Shown here in pieces: positions 8,913-17,138 of a stretch of 64,000 bases of DNA. How positions within the stretch are numbered: the first letter of the stretch is position 1; each line of letters opens with the position of its first letter. Source of the DNA: JBJXGV01 sp046160485 (lineage in GTDB: Bacteria > Orphanbacterota > Orphanbacteria > JBJXGV01); contig JBJXGV010000060.1 of NCBI GenBank assembly GCA_046160485.1, forward strand, positions 1 to 64,000, given 5' to 3'. The position numbers were made by a program, and so were the translations under genes. The notes under the pieces were generated by a model. It did not search any database. It saw only the letters and a program-made list of their open reading frames with translations, and was not told where the DNA came from.

Positions 8913-9261
8913 TGTGCGTAACCTCTTCTTGCTCTGAGGATCGAGTGCCGCGAATCATTTCCCGGGGTGGCCGTGATCAGCGTCGTCTCGGAAGTGGGCG
9001 GATAGAGCGGGCCGCCGCACCGTGCATGGAAGGGAGCTTTCGGAGATCGCTACCGCATATCGCGCGCCATCGCAGCCTGGGGCTGCACATTGATGCGTCG
9101 CACACTGGCACGCTCCGTGCGGCCAACCGTTTGCAGGTCGACAAGACCTGTTATTCCACGGCCGCTGCGATTGTCGAGAGCCGATGCGCTCTTGTGCAGT
9201 TCGGCCATTCGTACACGCCGTTGTTACAAGCAGCCGATCTGCGGGGAAGGAAGTTGAGCCA
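8913..9261. other. Divergent intergenic region
   Basis: About 350 bases between two divergent genes. It holds a small inverted repeat CAGGTC-n5-GACCTG at 9134-9150. I see no convincing promoter hexamer pair, RNA gene or short gene. Confidence 0.4.
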
Positions 9262-9912
9262 ATGATTCAGATACCGAAGAGCGCTCTTGCGCGCGTGCGA
9301 GGAGCGGCGCTGGCATGCGCCGCATTCGCGATGCTCGCGGGCTGCGCCGACAAGACGCAGCTCTACGACACGTGGAAAGATCCCGATGCCGAGTCCGCGA
9401 GTTTGAGCAAGATCCTCGTGATCGCGGCGAAGAGGACCCCAACGAGCAGGCGCATCTGGGAGGACACTTTTTCGGCGCGGCTCGCGGAGAACGGCACCAA
9501 GGCCGTGGCGTCGTACCGCTACTTCAGCGACGCGCTTCCCGACACGCAGCAGGTTATCGACCTCGTCCTGAAGGAAGCGTTCGACGGCGTGCTGGTCGTC
9601 AATCGCGCGCAAGTCGATACGGTCGTCGAGCAGCACGCGGGCACTGTCACGACGGTGCCGGTGACCGTGCGCGACACGTGGAATGGTTTCTACCGGACCA
9701 TGTACCGCGACGTCTACCAGCCCGGCTACGTCGAGGAAGTCACGGTCGTCACGCAGGAAATCAATCTCTGGGGTACCGGGAGCACGGGCGGCCTCGTGTG
9801 GAGTGGAACGGCTCAAACCTACGACGCCGAGACGCGGGAGCAGACGTGTCGCGATGTCGTCGATGAGGTCGTGGATGAGCTCGAATCGCGCAATCTGCTT
9901 GTCGCGCGGTAG
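9262..9912 (+). CDS. Lipoprotein of unknown function
   Basis: 216 residues from the ATG at 9262, chosen for GGGGAAGGAAG just upstream rather than the longer frame. The lipobox is MLAGC. The pattern YDTWKDPDAESASLSKILVIAAKRTPTSRRIWEDTF resembles small lipoproteins of the DUF4136/LPP20 type that begin with a W-D-P phrase and a predicted Rossmann-like half, but I am not certain of the family. Two later Tyr-rich segments (GFYRTMYRDVYQPGYVEE) precede a final strand-helix. It probably sits on the outer membrane facing the periplasm. The gene converges on the neighbour across a strong hairpin. Confidence 0.8.
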   Translation: MIQIPKSALARVRGAALACAAFAMLAGCADKTQLYDTWKDPDAESASLSKILVIAAKRTPTSRRIWEDTFSARLAENGTKAVASYRYFSDALPDTQQVIDLVLKEAFDGVLVVNRAQVDTVVEQHAGTVTTVPVTVRDTWNGFYRTMYRDVYQPGYVEEVTVVTQEINLWGTGSTGGLVWSGTAQTYDAETREQTCRDVVDEVVDELESRNLLVAR

Positions 9913-9921
9913 AAACGACAA

Positions 9922-9962
9922 CGCGCGGTGGGCTGCCGAGTATCGGCCAGGCCCACCGCGCG
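9922..9962. terminator. Bidirectional terminator-like hairpin
   Basis: Perfect 12-bp stem CGCGCGGTGGGC / GCCCACCGCGCG enclosing a second 5-bp stem (GCCGA-GTA-TCGGC). It lies exactly between the stops of two convergent genes. Confidence 0.6.
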
Positions 9963-9979
9963 CGCTTCATCGCGAGTGC

Positions 9980-11338
9980 CTAGAGCATCGAGAACGACAT
10001 ATTGATGACCGTGAGGATCTCGGCGATTGCCGTGATCTCCGCGGTGCTCGCGGTCAAGAGAGTGACGGCCGCGAGGGATGCGACGCTCTGATGAAAATCG
10101 ATGTAGGCGTCCGCGATCGACGTCGTCGCGATCGCCGCGCTGACGGCGGATTCGAGCGCGAGCTTGGCGCCGCCGGCGCCTCGAATCGCCGCGTCGAGCG
10201 TACCGATCGCCGTGGAGTGAGTCTCCGCGCTCGCTTGAAGCGAGCTAACGATGGCGACGTGGTAGTCGTCGAACGCATCGTTGAGTTCATCGTTCGATTC
10301 CGCGGCATCGACGCTGGCGGCGAGAGTCGCTCCGGACGCCGCCGCGGCGGAAAGCTCTGACGGCGTCGCTCCGAGCTGCGTCAGACGCGCGCGCACGGCG
10401 GCGTCGATGTAGCGCGCGCGCGCGTGAGCCGCCGCGCGCGCGATCGCGAATCGCGTGTCGGCGTCGAGCGCTGTCGCCGAGCGGACCAGCGCGCGTGCAC
10501 CCGCTTCGCGAGCCCGCGCGGTCGCTCCCGCGCTCACGCCGCCCTCAAGGTGCGCGGCGAGCACGGCATCATGGAAGTCTGCGAACGCGGCGGCGACCGC
10601 CACGGAGTCCGCGGCGCCATCGAGCGCGCCCTCCAACTCTTCCAGCGCGGCGGCACGACCGCGCGCGATCGTCTGTAGCTCGGCCTGCGTGACCGCAATC
10701 GACGAGTCGGAGAGCACGAAGAGGTGAGTCTCCGCCTCGGCTTCGATCGATGACGCGAGTTCGTCGATCTCTTGCGCGTTGCCCTTCACGAGCGCGGCGA
10801 CCGCTGCGTCGACGTCGGTCGCGATGTCCGTGTAGAACGACGCGTTGCTCGTGCCGTGAGCGATCACGCGTGCGTGGACTTCCGCCTCGACGGTGGACTC
10901 GTCGTTGAGCGGTTGCGCGTGGATGGAGCTGCCGGCATCCGCCGCCGCGGTGACGACGCTCTTCCACACAGCCGCTCCCTTCGTGGCGACGACGACGAGT
11001 TGTCTCTCGCCGTTCGCGTCGATCTCGACACTAAATCGCCCCTGCGCGTCGGTGAGGACCGAGTCGACGGCAATCGTCTGCAGCGATCCGTTCGCCTGAA
11101 CGCGCGCGACCATCACGACCGCGCCCTCGATCGCGTTCGGCGCAGCACTCTTCGCGTAACCGCCCGCGCCATCGACTCGTCCTTCGATGCGTGCCGGATC
11201 GCCGGGTCCGATCGGATCGTCGTCGTCGTCGCCGCATCCTGGGGCCGCGAAGAGAGCGGCGAGGATCGCGAGTGCTGCCCAACGGCGCTGGTGGAGCGGC
11301 TTTTGTAAAAACGCCTCGGTGTTCCGCATGAAGTTCAT
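9980..11338 (-). CDS. Ala-rich lipoprotein with carboxypeptidase-regulatory-like domain
   Basis: 452 residues from the ATG at 11338 (AGGAG, 7-nt spacer). Lipobox near residue 36 (AAPGCGDDDDD), then a DPARIEGRVDGAGG ... DAQGRFSVEI segment typical of a carboxypeptidase-regulatory-like beta sandwich. The remaining about 300 residues are Ala/Glu/Asp-rich and strongly helical, with repeated phrases such as AFADFHDAVLAA, AFDDYHVAIVSS and AYIDFHQSVASL about 80-90 residues apart. These look like three copies of a helical repeat. I do not recognise a named family for the helical part; a surface-exposed helical bundle is likely. Confidence 0.82.
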   Translation of the reverse strand: MNFMRNTEAFLQKPLHQRRWAALAILAALFAAPGCGDDDDDPIGPGDPARIEGRVDGAGGYAKSAAPNAIEGAVVMVARVQANGSLQTIAVDSVLTDAQGRFSVEIDANGERQLVVVATKGAAVWKSVVTAAADAGSSIHAQPLNDESTVEAEVHARVIAHGTSNASFYTDIATDVDAAVAALVKGNAQEIDELASSIEAEAETHLFVLSDSSIAVTQAELQTIARGRAAALEELEGALDGAADSVAVAAAFADFHDAVLAAHLEGGVSAGATARAREAGARALVRSATALDADTRFAIARAAAHARARYIDAAVRARLTQLGATPSELSAAAASGATLAASVDAAESNDELNDAFDDYHVAIVSSLQASAETHSTAIGTLDAAIRGAGGAKLALESAVSAAIATTSIADAYIDFHQSVASLAAVTLLTASTAEITAIAEILTVINMSFSML

Positions 11339-11489
11339 CGGTTCGCTCCTGGTAAGAGGGGGGGTGTTGGATATCGGGCCCGTCATGCACGGAGCGGGCC
11401 ACATCGTGCCACGACTGTCTGCGGCCGGCAGGCGTAGCAACTCACAAGTAGACGTTTCCGAGCAGGTTTTCGTAGCCGCGCCCGTCGTG

Positions 11490-11495
11490 TAGGAT
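11490..11495 (+). promoter_or_regulatory. Possible -10 box (TAGGAT) for the VOC gene
   Basis: TAGGAT preceded by GTG, 39 nt before the ATG at 11534. The -35 region is weak. Confidence 0.3.
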
Positions 11496-11533
11496 GGAAT
11501 TCCCCTTTCACTCATTCCCGAAAGGAGATTCCG

Positions 11534-12016
11534 ATGTCAGGCGCAGTGTCTCCGGTTCCCGCAGGTTTCAACACCGTCTCCGCGCACCTCGTCATTCGCG
11601 GCGCGGCGGCCGCGATCGAGTTCTATCAGAAGGCGTTCGGCGCCGAAGTGAAGGGCATGATGCCGAGCCCCGACGGGCGTGTGATGCACGCCGAGATGCG
11701 AATCGGCGACTCGATGATCATGCTCAACGACGAGTTCCCCGAGATGGGCGCGCAGTCGCCGTCGGCGCTCGGCGGCTCGCCGGTGACGATGCACATCTAC
11801 GTCGCCGATTGCGACGCGTTGTGGAATCGCGCCGTCGCCGCGGGCGCAACGGTCCGCATGCCGCTCGCCGACATGTTCTGGGGCGATCGCTACGGCGTGC
11901 TCGCCGATCCGTTCGGCCACCACTGGTCGATCGGGACGCACAAGGAGGATCTCACGGCGGAGGAAGTCGGGCAGCGCGCCGCGGAGGCGATGAAGCAGAT
12001 GCCGCCGAAGGCGTAG
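11534..12016 (+). CDS. VOC-family protein (PhnB/glyoxalase-like)
   Basis: 160 residues, ATG with GAAAGGAGA upstream. The sequence follows the PhnB-type vicinal-oxygen-chelate pattern: VSAHLVIRGAAAAIEFYQKAFGAE, VMHAEMRIGDSMIMLND, VTMHIYVADCDALW, and DRYGVLADPFGHHWSIGTHKEDLT. Such proteins fold as paired beta-alpha-beta3 modules and often bind a metal or act in small-molecule resistance; the substrate cannot be inferred. Three bases separate it from the next gene, so the two are probably co-transcribed. Confidence 0.92.
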   Translation: MSGAVSPVPAGFNTVSAHLVIRGAAAAIEFYQKAFGAEVKGMMPSPDGRVMHAEMRIGDSMIMLNDEFPEMGAQSPSALGGSPVTMHIYVADCDALWNRAVAAGATVRMPLADMFWGDRYGVLADPFGHHWSIGTHKEDLTAEEVGQRAAEAMKQMPPKA

Positions 12017-12019
12017 CGC

Positions 12020-12724
12020 TTGCCCGAGGACTCCGCGCTCGAGGAGCAAGCTCGGGAAGCGCTCGCGTGGCTGAAGCGTCATAGCTCCAAGCGCACGCGC
12101 GACGGGATGGCGCGATACGGCATCCCGTCGGACAACGCGCTTGGCGTCACGGTCGCCGACATCCAGGTGCTCGCGAAGCGCCTCGGGCGCGATCACGAAC
12201 TCGCCGCCGCGCTGTGGGAGACCGGCGTGTACGAGGCGCGCATGCTGACGGCGTTCGTCGACGAGCCGGCGCGCGTCACGCCCGCGCAGATGGATCGCTG
12301 GTGCCGCGACTTCGACAACTGGGCGATCTGCGACACGCTCTGCTTTCATCTCTTCGATCGCACGTCGCACGCGTGGACGATGATCGCGAAGTGGAGCGCG
12401 CGGCGCGGCGAGTTCGAGAAGCGCGCCGCGTTCGCGCTGCTCGCGAGTCTTGCCTTGCACGAAAAGAGCACCGGCGACCGGCCGTTCGCGAAGTGCCTGC
12501 CACTCATCGAACGCGCCGCGACGGACGAGCGCAACTTCGTCAAGAAGGGTGTGAGCTGGGCGCTGCGCGGAGTCGGTAGGCGCAGCGCGGCGCTTCACGC
12601 CGCCTCGGTGGCGCTGGCGCGGCGACTCGCGGAGTCCGCCGAGCCCGCGGCGCGCTGGGTCGGGCGCGATGCGCTCAAGGATCTCACGAAGCCTTCGGTG
12701 CTGCGCCGTCTCGCCGCGCCGTGA
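12020..12724 (+). CDS. DNA alkylation repair protein (AlkD-like HEAT repeats)
   Basis: 234 residues, TTG start 3 nt after the previous stop. The sequence matches the AlkD superfamily: ALAWLKRHSSKRTRDGMARYGIPSDNALGVTV, MDRWCRDFDNWAICDTLCFHLF and ERNFVKKGVSWALRGVG. AlkD-type glycosylases remove positively charged alkylated bases without flipping them, using Trp and Asp residues on a HEAT-repeat surface; the DFDNW segment probably supplies them. The ribosome site would lie inside the VOC gene, consistent with coupling. The TTG start is the least certain point. Confidence 0.9.
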   Translation: MPEDSALEEQAREALAWLKRHSSKRTRDGMARYGIPSDNALGVTVADIQVLAKRLGRDHELAAALWETGVYEARMLTAFVDEPARVTPAQMDRWCRDFDNWAICDTLCFHLFDRTSHAWTMIAKWSARRGEFEKRAAFALLASLALHEKSTGDRPFAKCLPLIERAATDERNFVKKGVSWALRGVGRRSAALHAASVALARRLAESAEPAARWVGRDALKDLTKPSVLRRLAAP

Positions 12725-12730
12725 TACGAT
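12722..12730 (+). promoter_or_regulatory. Extended -10 promoter (TGATACGAT)
   Basis: TG-A-TACGAT overlaps the stop codon of the AlkD gene. Transcription would start near 12737, about 26 nt before the ATG at 12763. The -35 is weak, as expected for extended -10 promoters. Confidence 0.45.
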
Positions 12731-12762
12731 CTCCCGCAATCAGCGTCCAAAGGGAGATCGTC

Positions 12763-14079
12763 ATGATCGCTCGCTGGAGTTCCCCGAAGGTGTTCGTCCG
12801 TCTCGTCGTCGCCCTGGCTCTCACGCTCGCGCTATCGCTCGCGCTCCTGCTCGCGCCGCCGCGGCTGCACGCGCAGGATCCGCCCATCCGCTGCGTACTC
12901 TTCACGCACATCGAGGATGCCACGCCGGGCGGCATGCTCGGCTCGCCGCAGTCGCAGCAGAATTACATGCTCTACCGCAGCCGGCTCATCGACATGGGCG
13001 AGCTCGCGTTGAGCGCCGGCGTGCAGTGGACCCTTCAGCCCGACTGGAAGATTCTCGAGGCCGCGCTTCTCTACGAAGACGCGGCGCTCATGGCGACCAC
13101 TAACAACAAGAATTTCCTGCGATACCTCAAAGAGGATTTGGGCGTCGTCATCGATCCGCATTCCCACGAGAGCTTCGGCTACAACTACACGGACGTGGCG
13201 CACCTGATCGACTCGCTCGGCGTGGGTGCGACGACCGTGATCGGCGGACACGTCTGGGATCCGGATCTGCCGGAGTTCGCGGAGTGGGACCGGTTCCGCG
13301 TGCCCGTGGCGGGGGAGCAGTATCCGGACGCGCTGTGGCGCGGCGACATTCTGATGGGAAGCGGCACGCCGAATCACGTCAACGACCCGGTTGTCAGCGG
13401 CGTCTGGCGTCCGCGCGATCGCTACAACTACTTCGATCACGACAGCACCGCCAACATCGCGGCGATCGGGCAGTACAAGGGAAGCATCGACGAGATTCCG
13501 GAGCTGGCCGACCTCTACGCGACGGGCGAAGTGTCGGCGGAGTTCATGCTGACGTCGTCGTTTCACATTCGGCCGTCGATGATCACGCGGCCCGGCGGCA
13601 TCGCGGCCGTCGAGGATTCCGTGCTGGCGCCGTTCATCGCGATGCGCGACGCCGGCATCATCGTGCTCACCGATTTCACGTCGCTCGTTCAGGATTGGCA
13701 GACGATGTTCGCGTCGCGCGGGTTTCTCTACGATCCGAACGCCGGTGCGCCGACGGGCGTCGACGCCGGTGGCGGCGCGCAGACTCTCGCCGTTGCGCGT
13801 GATCGCTGCGTACCCAATCCGTTCGTCGCGCAGACGGCAATTCAGTTCGGTGCGTCGCGCGTCACGCAGTCGCGATCGTCTTCCGCGCGAGTGACGATCT
13901 TCGACATCGCGGGGCGCGCGGTGCGGCATCTCGATGCGTCGCTTCGTTCGGCGGGCCTGCATGAAGCGGCATGGGATGGTCGCGACGAATCGGGGCGACT
14001 CGCGCCCGCGGGTCACTACGTCGCGCGTCTATCGAACGGCGCGGAGTCGCGAACGGTGCGCGCGACGTTGATCCGTTGA
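12763..14079 (+). CDS. Secreted protein, polysaccharide-deacetylase-like, with FlgD-like C-terminal domain
   Basis: 438 residues from the ATG at 12763 (AGGGAGA upstream; the frame opens further upstream without a ribosome site). Signal peptide to about residue 35. The central part reads like a NodB/polysaccharide-deacetylase-type barrel: LFTHIEDATPGG at the first strand, VVIDPHSHESFGYNYTDVAHLIDSLG with a candidate metal His pair, and VIGGHVWDPD. The metal and substrate are unproven. The last about 90 residues form the FlgD-like module (PNPFVAQTAIQF, VTIFDIAGRAVRHL, AAWDGRDESGR, GHYVARLS) seen in five other proteins here. Confidence 0.8.
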   Translation: MIARWSSPKVFVRLVVALALTLALSLALLLAPPRLHAQDPPIRCVLFTHIEDATPGGMLGSPQSQQNYMLYRSRLIDMGELALSAGVQWTLQPDWKILEAALLYEDAALMATTNNKNFLRYLKEDLGVVIDPHSHESFGYNYTDVAHLIDSLGVGATTVIGGHVWDPDLPEFAEWDRFRVPVAGEQYPDALWRGDILMGSGTPNHVNDPVVSGVWRPRDRYNYFDHDSTANIAAIGQYKGSIDEIPELADLYATGEVSAEFMLTSSFHIRPSMITRPGGIAAVEDSVLAPFIAMRDAGIIVLTDFTSLVQDWQTMFASRGFLYDPNAGAPTGVDAGGGAQTLAVARDRCVPNPFVAQTAIQFGASRVTQSRSSSARVTIFDIAGRAVRHLDASLRSAGLHEAAWDGRDESGRLAPAGHYVARLSNGAESRTVRATLIR

Positions 14080-14137
14080 CGCGCCGCGCGGACGCGGTGG
14101 CGGACGCAGAAGCGAATTCGAAGCCGGAGTCGTTTCG

Positions 14138-14299
14138 TTGAGTTGCGGACAAGCGATCCTCTGCCTGATCTTGCCGCCGCTCGCTGTTTTGGATCGCGGC
14201 TGCGGCACGATCGTCATCGTCTCGGTGCTCACGCTCTGCGGATGGGTCCCGGGCGCGATCGCCGCACTCGTCGTCTGCAACCAACCGAAGAAACCATGA
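14138..14299 (+). CDS. Pmp3/YqaE-family small membrane protein
   Basis: 53 residues from a TTG at 14138 (GGAG, 8-nt spacer), ending at a TGA whose ATGA overlaps the next gene. The peptide has the family's two hydrophobic helices and signature: AILCLILPPLAVLDRGCG, then the helix SVLTLCGWVPGAIAALVV (family pattern LLTLLGWIPGxIHALYV). Pmp3-type proteolipids sit in the cytoplasmic membrane and are linked to salt or membrane-potential stress. It is easily missed because it is short and starts with TTG. Coupling to the downstream lipoprotein gene suggests a joint envelope role. Confidence 0.8.
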   Translation: MSCGQAILCLILPPLAVLDRGCGTIVIVSVLTLCGWVPGAIAALVVCNQPKKP

Positions 14300-14748
14300 C
14301 CGCGCGTCGGCGTGCGTCGCGGCTGTTCGCACTCCTTCGAGTTGGGATAGCTTTCGCGATCGCGCATCAGACCGGCTGCGGCTCGACCGCAATCCGCACG
14401 GGTACCGTTTCTGTGCCGCTAACGGAATCGCATGTCGGCGATCGGATACGCAAAGGCGAACGCGTTTTCGTGCGCACGAACGATGGCGTACGACACAACG
14501 GCCATTTCATTCGGTTCGACATGTTGGCCGACTCCACCAGCCTCGTGATGTCCGAGTATGAACCGCGCAGCGGACGCGAGCCGCTCGTGGTCGCGTTCAA
14601 TCTGGCGCGGATAGATAGCATCTCGAAAGAGCACAGCACTCCGGTACCGAGACCGCTGATGAACACTTTGGGCGTGGCTGCGCTCGTGACGGTCGCGGCG
14701 TTCGTCGCGATTGTCGTGTCGTTCCAGGGCCTCGGAGATCTCAACTGA
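14296..14748 (+). CDS. Lipoprotein, hypothetical
   Basis: 150 residues from the ATG at 14296, which overlaps the Pmp3 stop (ATGA). The lipobox is QTGC near residue 31. The middle (VGDRIRKGERVFVRTNDGVRHNGHFIRFD) looks like a small SH3/Sm-like beta barrel of the kind found in lipoproteins with 'regulated access' surfaces. A single C-terminal helix (TLGVAALVTVAAFVAIVVSF) follows, so the protein may be tethered at both ends. Family not recognised. Confidence 0.75.
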   Translation: MTARRRASRLFALLRVGIAFAIAHQTGCGSTAIRTGTVSVPLTESHVGDRIRKGERVFVRTNDGVRHNGHFIRFDMLADSTSLVMSEYEPRSGREPLVVAFNLARIDSISKEHSTPVPRPLMNTLGVAALVTVAAFVAIVVSFQGLGDLN

Positions 14749-14758
14749 GAGGGGATGC

Positions 14759-15232
14759 ATGGGAACACAGCGTTGGTCAGCTCTAATTGCGACTGGGATC
14801 GTTTCGTTCCATATGATTGCTGCGACCGCCGTCTTTGCGGATGCGGGTGCCGTCGATTCGACGAGCGTGAAAGTGTCCGACGCCGTCGCGGCGAAATTGT
14901 TCATCGTGCATTTCTCGGCTGGTCCGTCGTGGGACCCGGACAAACCGCCGAACGAGCAAACGAGTTTCGGCGAGCACGGGCGCAATCTGAAGCGGCTCCG
15001 CGACGAGGGGAGCATCGTGCTCGGCGCGCGGTATGGCGACAAGGGGATGATCGTGCTGCGCTCGCTGTCCGAGGACGAAGCGCGCGCGATTCTGAGCGCC
15101 GACCCCGGCGTCGTCGCCGGAATCTTCACGTTCGAGGTATTCGAGCTGCGCCCGTTCTACAGCGGTTGCCTCGCGGTCGAGCCGCGGCCGACGCCGACTC
15201 CGACTCCGTCGCCGTCGAGCGGCGGGAAATAG
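14759..15232 (+). CDS. Exported YCII-domain protein
   Basis: 157 residues; ATG at 14759 directly after GAGAGGGG. A signal peptide is followed by a YCII-type ferredoxin-like domain: KLFIVHFSAGPSWDPDKPP, FGEHGRNLKRLRDEGSIVLGARY, GMIVLRSLSEDEARAIL, DPGVVAGIFTFEVFELRPF. The YCII fold has a conserved His and Asp of uncertain function; export is unusual for the family. The C-terminus is a Thr/Pro repeat (PTPTPTPSPSS). It is tightly spaced with the preceding and following genes. Confidence 0.85.
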   Translation: MGTQRWSALIATGIVSFHMIAATAVFADAGAVDSTSVKVSDAVAAKLFIVHFSAGPSWDPDKPPNEQTSFGEHGRNLKRLRDEGSIVLGARYGDKGMIVLRSLSEDEARAILSADPGVVAGIFTFEVFELRPFYSGCLAVEPRPTPTPTPSPSSGGK

Positions 15233-15238
15233 CGGCGG

Positions 15239-16018
15239 ATGATTTGCGCGTCTTGCGGTCGCGTCGGACGGTTCGTCGCCGCGATCGCCCTCGCGATGTT
15301 CGCTCTGCCTCTCTTCGCGGCGCGCTCCGCCGCGTCGGCCGACACGACGAGCGTCTCGACATCCGTAGGCGCTCCGGGTTCGCTGACCGCGCCGAGCAGT
15401 GCGAGCGGCGTTCGCTACCTCTACCTAATCCGCCACGGGATGTACGACCGCGACAGCACCGACATCGATCGTTCAGGGAACGGCCTCAATGCGCTCGGCC
15501 GCGAGCAGGCGCGCCTCGTCGGCGAGCGGCTCGCGTCGCTCGGCGTGCCGATCACCGCGTTCGTGACGAGCGACTTCACGCGTGCGCGCGAAACGGCGGA
15601 GGAGATCGGCCGCGTGCTCGGCATCGCCGCAGTGGAGGATTCGCTCATACACGAGTGCACGCCGACGACAGGCCGCGCGGAGTATTCGCTCTACAGCTCG
15701 CCCGAGGAGAACGCGCAGTGCGACGCGTGCCTCCAAGCGGCGTGGGAGAAATACGCGCGCCCATCGCCCGATGCCAACGCGTACGACGTGCTCGTCTGCC
15801 ACGGCAACGTGATCCGGTGGTTCGCGACGAAGGCGCTCGGTCTCGAGATCACGCGTTGGTGGGCGATGGACATCGCGAACGCATCGCTCACGGTGATCGC
15901 GGTGCGAGCCGACGGCTCGACGCGGCTTGCGGTTTTCAGCGACGCGGCGCACATCCCCGTCGAGAAGCAATCGTGGACTGGGCGCGGCGCAGGGTGGCAC
16001 CCGCCTCCCCGCAAGTAA
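15239..16018 (+). CDS. Exported histidine phosphatase (phosphoglycerate-mutase-like)
   Basis: 259 residues. After a signal peptide and a Ser/Ala linker comes a histidine-phosphatase domain: the phospho-acceptor motif YLIRHGMYD near residue 63, LGREQARLVGERLASLG, TSDFTRARETAEEI, a late catalytic His in LVCHGNVIRWF, and NASLTVI. This pattern is closest to the PGAM5/SixA-like branch. It probably acts on a phosphorylated substrate in the periplasm; the substrate is unknown. It starts 6 nt after the YCII gene. Confidence 0.9.
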   Translation: MICASCGRVGRFVAAIALAMFALPLFAARSAASADTTSVSTSVGAPGSLTAPSSASGVRYLYLIRHGMYDRDSTDIDRSGNGLNALGREQARLVGERLASLGVPITAFVTSDFTRARETAEEIGRVLGIAAVEDSLIHECTPTTGRAEYSLYSSPEENAQCDACLQAAWEKYARPSPDANAYDVLVCHGNVIRWFATKALGLEITRWWAMDIANASLTVIAVRADGSTRLAVFSDAAHIPVEKQSWTGRGAGWHPPPRK

Positions 16019-16032
16019 TCGTCGCAGTGGTG

Positions 16033-16041
16033 TGATAGTAT
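16033..16041 (+). promoter_or_regulatory. Extended -10 promoter (TGATAGTAT)
   Basis: TG-A-TAGTAT, 27 nt before the ATG at 16069; the match to the extended -10 pattern is good, the -35 is weak. Confidence 0.45.
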
Positions 16042-16068
16042 CCCCGCATCCTTCGTGGAGATGAGCCG

Positions 16069-16350
16069 ATGAAGTTCATTCATGGGAACGCACTTCTCCT
16101 CGCGTCGGCGGTATCGCTCAGCGCTGCCGTGCTGGTCGCATGGATGTCATTGCTCGCCGGCGCGCGCGTTCGATACCTCGATCACTTGATGGCGTTCAAT
16201 CTTCTCGCGGCTACAATGCTGTTGCTCGGGATTGCGGCGCTCGCGTGCAGTCTCGCGGGCCTGTGGCGTGCGCGATTCCGAAGCGCGCCATTCGCCGCGT
16301 TCGGATTCGTTTCGCTCCTGTTTCTGATTCGGCTCACGCTCGACAGCTAA
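16069..16350 (+). CDS. Small membrane protein (three helices)
   Basis: 93 residues, family not recognised. Three hydrophobic segments are visible (ALLLASAVSLSAAVLVAWMSLLA, FNLLAATMLLLGIAALACSLAGL, AAFGFVSLLFLIRLTL), separated by short Arg-rich turns. GTGGAGATGAG lies upstream of the ATG. It sits just ahead of the peroxiredoxin gene but has its own promoter-like box. Confidence 0.7.
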   Translation: MKFIHGNALLLASAVSLSAAVLVAWMSLLAGARVRYLDHLMAFNLLAATMLLLGIAALACSLAGLWRARFRSAPFAAFGFVSLLFLIRLTLDS

Positions 16351-16404
16351 GCCAAGCACACGACACCCCGAAACTCATCAACGACCAGACCAAAGGAGAG
16401 CACA

Positions 16405-17067
16405 ATGTCACTTCGCATTGGAGATGTGGCTCCGGATTTCGAGGCTGAGACGACGGAAGGCAAGATGCGTTTTCACGAGTGGATCGGCAATTCCTGGGCG
16501 GTGCTCTTCTCGCACCCGAAGGATTTCACGCCGGTCTGCACGACGGAGCTCGGATACATGGCGAAGCTCAAGCCCGAGTTCGACAAGCGGAACACGAAGG
16601 TGATCGGGCTCAGCGTCGATCCGGTCGGGAACCATGCGAAGTGGGCGGTCGACATCGCCGAGACGCAGGGGCACGCGCCGAACTACCCGATGATCGGCGA
16701 CACGGATCTGAAAGTTTCGAAGCTCTACGGCATGCTCGCCAACGAGGTCGAAGGATCGTGCGACGGACGCACTGCGGCGGACAATCAGACCGTGCGCAAC
16801 GTTTTCGTCGTCGGGCCCGACAAGAAGATCAAGCTCGTGATCGTCTATCCGATGACGACGGGGCGCAACTTCGACGAGGTGCTGCGCGTGATCGATTCGA
16901 TGCAGCTCACCGCGAAGCACAAGGTCGCCACGCCCGTGAACTGGAAGCAGGGCGAGGACGTGATCATCGCGGGCTCGGTCTCGGACGACGACGCGAAGAA
17001 GACGTACCCGCAAGGTTGGAAGGCGCCGCGGCCGTATCTTCGAATCGTGCCGCAGCCGAAAAGCTAG
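16405..17067 (+). CDS. Peroxiredoxin, 1-Cys/Prx6 type
   Basis: 220 residues, AAAGGAGAG before the ATG. Peroxidatic Cys45 lies in the canonical DFTPVCTTELG. The length, the long C-terminal dimerisation domain (ATPVNWKQGEDVIIAGSVSDDDA) and WKAPRPYLRIVPQP are typical of the Prx6 group, which reduces H2O2 and organic peroxides in the cytoplasm. It would protect oxygen-sensitive enzymes, of which the window has several. A perfect hairpin follows the stop. Confidence 0.95.
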   Translation: MSLRIGDVAPDFEAETTEGKMRFHEWIGNSWAVLFSHPKDFTPVCTTELGYMAKLKPEFDKRNTKVIGLSVDPVGNHAKWAVDIAETQGHAPNYPMIGDTDLKVSKLYGMLANEVEGSCDGRTAADNQTVRNVFVVGPDKKIKLVIVYPMTTGRNFDEVLRVIDSMQLTAKHKVATPVNWKQGEDVIIAGSVSDDDAKKTYPQGWKAPRPYLRIVPQPKS

Positions 17068-17071
17068 CGCG

Positions 17072-17098
17072 CGCGGACGCGCGCTTGGCGCGTCCGCG
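17072..17098 (+). terminator. Hairpin after the peroxiredoxin gene
   Basis: Perfect 11-bp stem CGCGGACGCGC / GCGCGTCCGCG with loop GCTTG, 5 nt beyond the stop. No T-run. Confidence 0.55.
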
Positions 17099-17138
17099 GT
17101 GGCCCGTGCGCGCGTTTCGCTTCGGGCATCCGCCGTGG

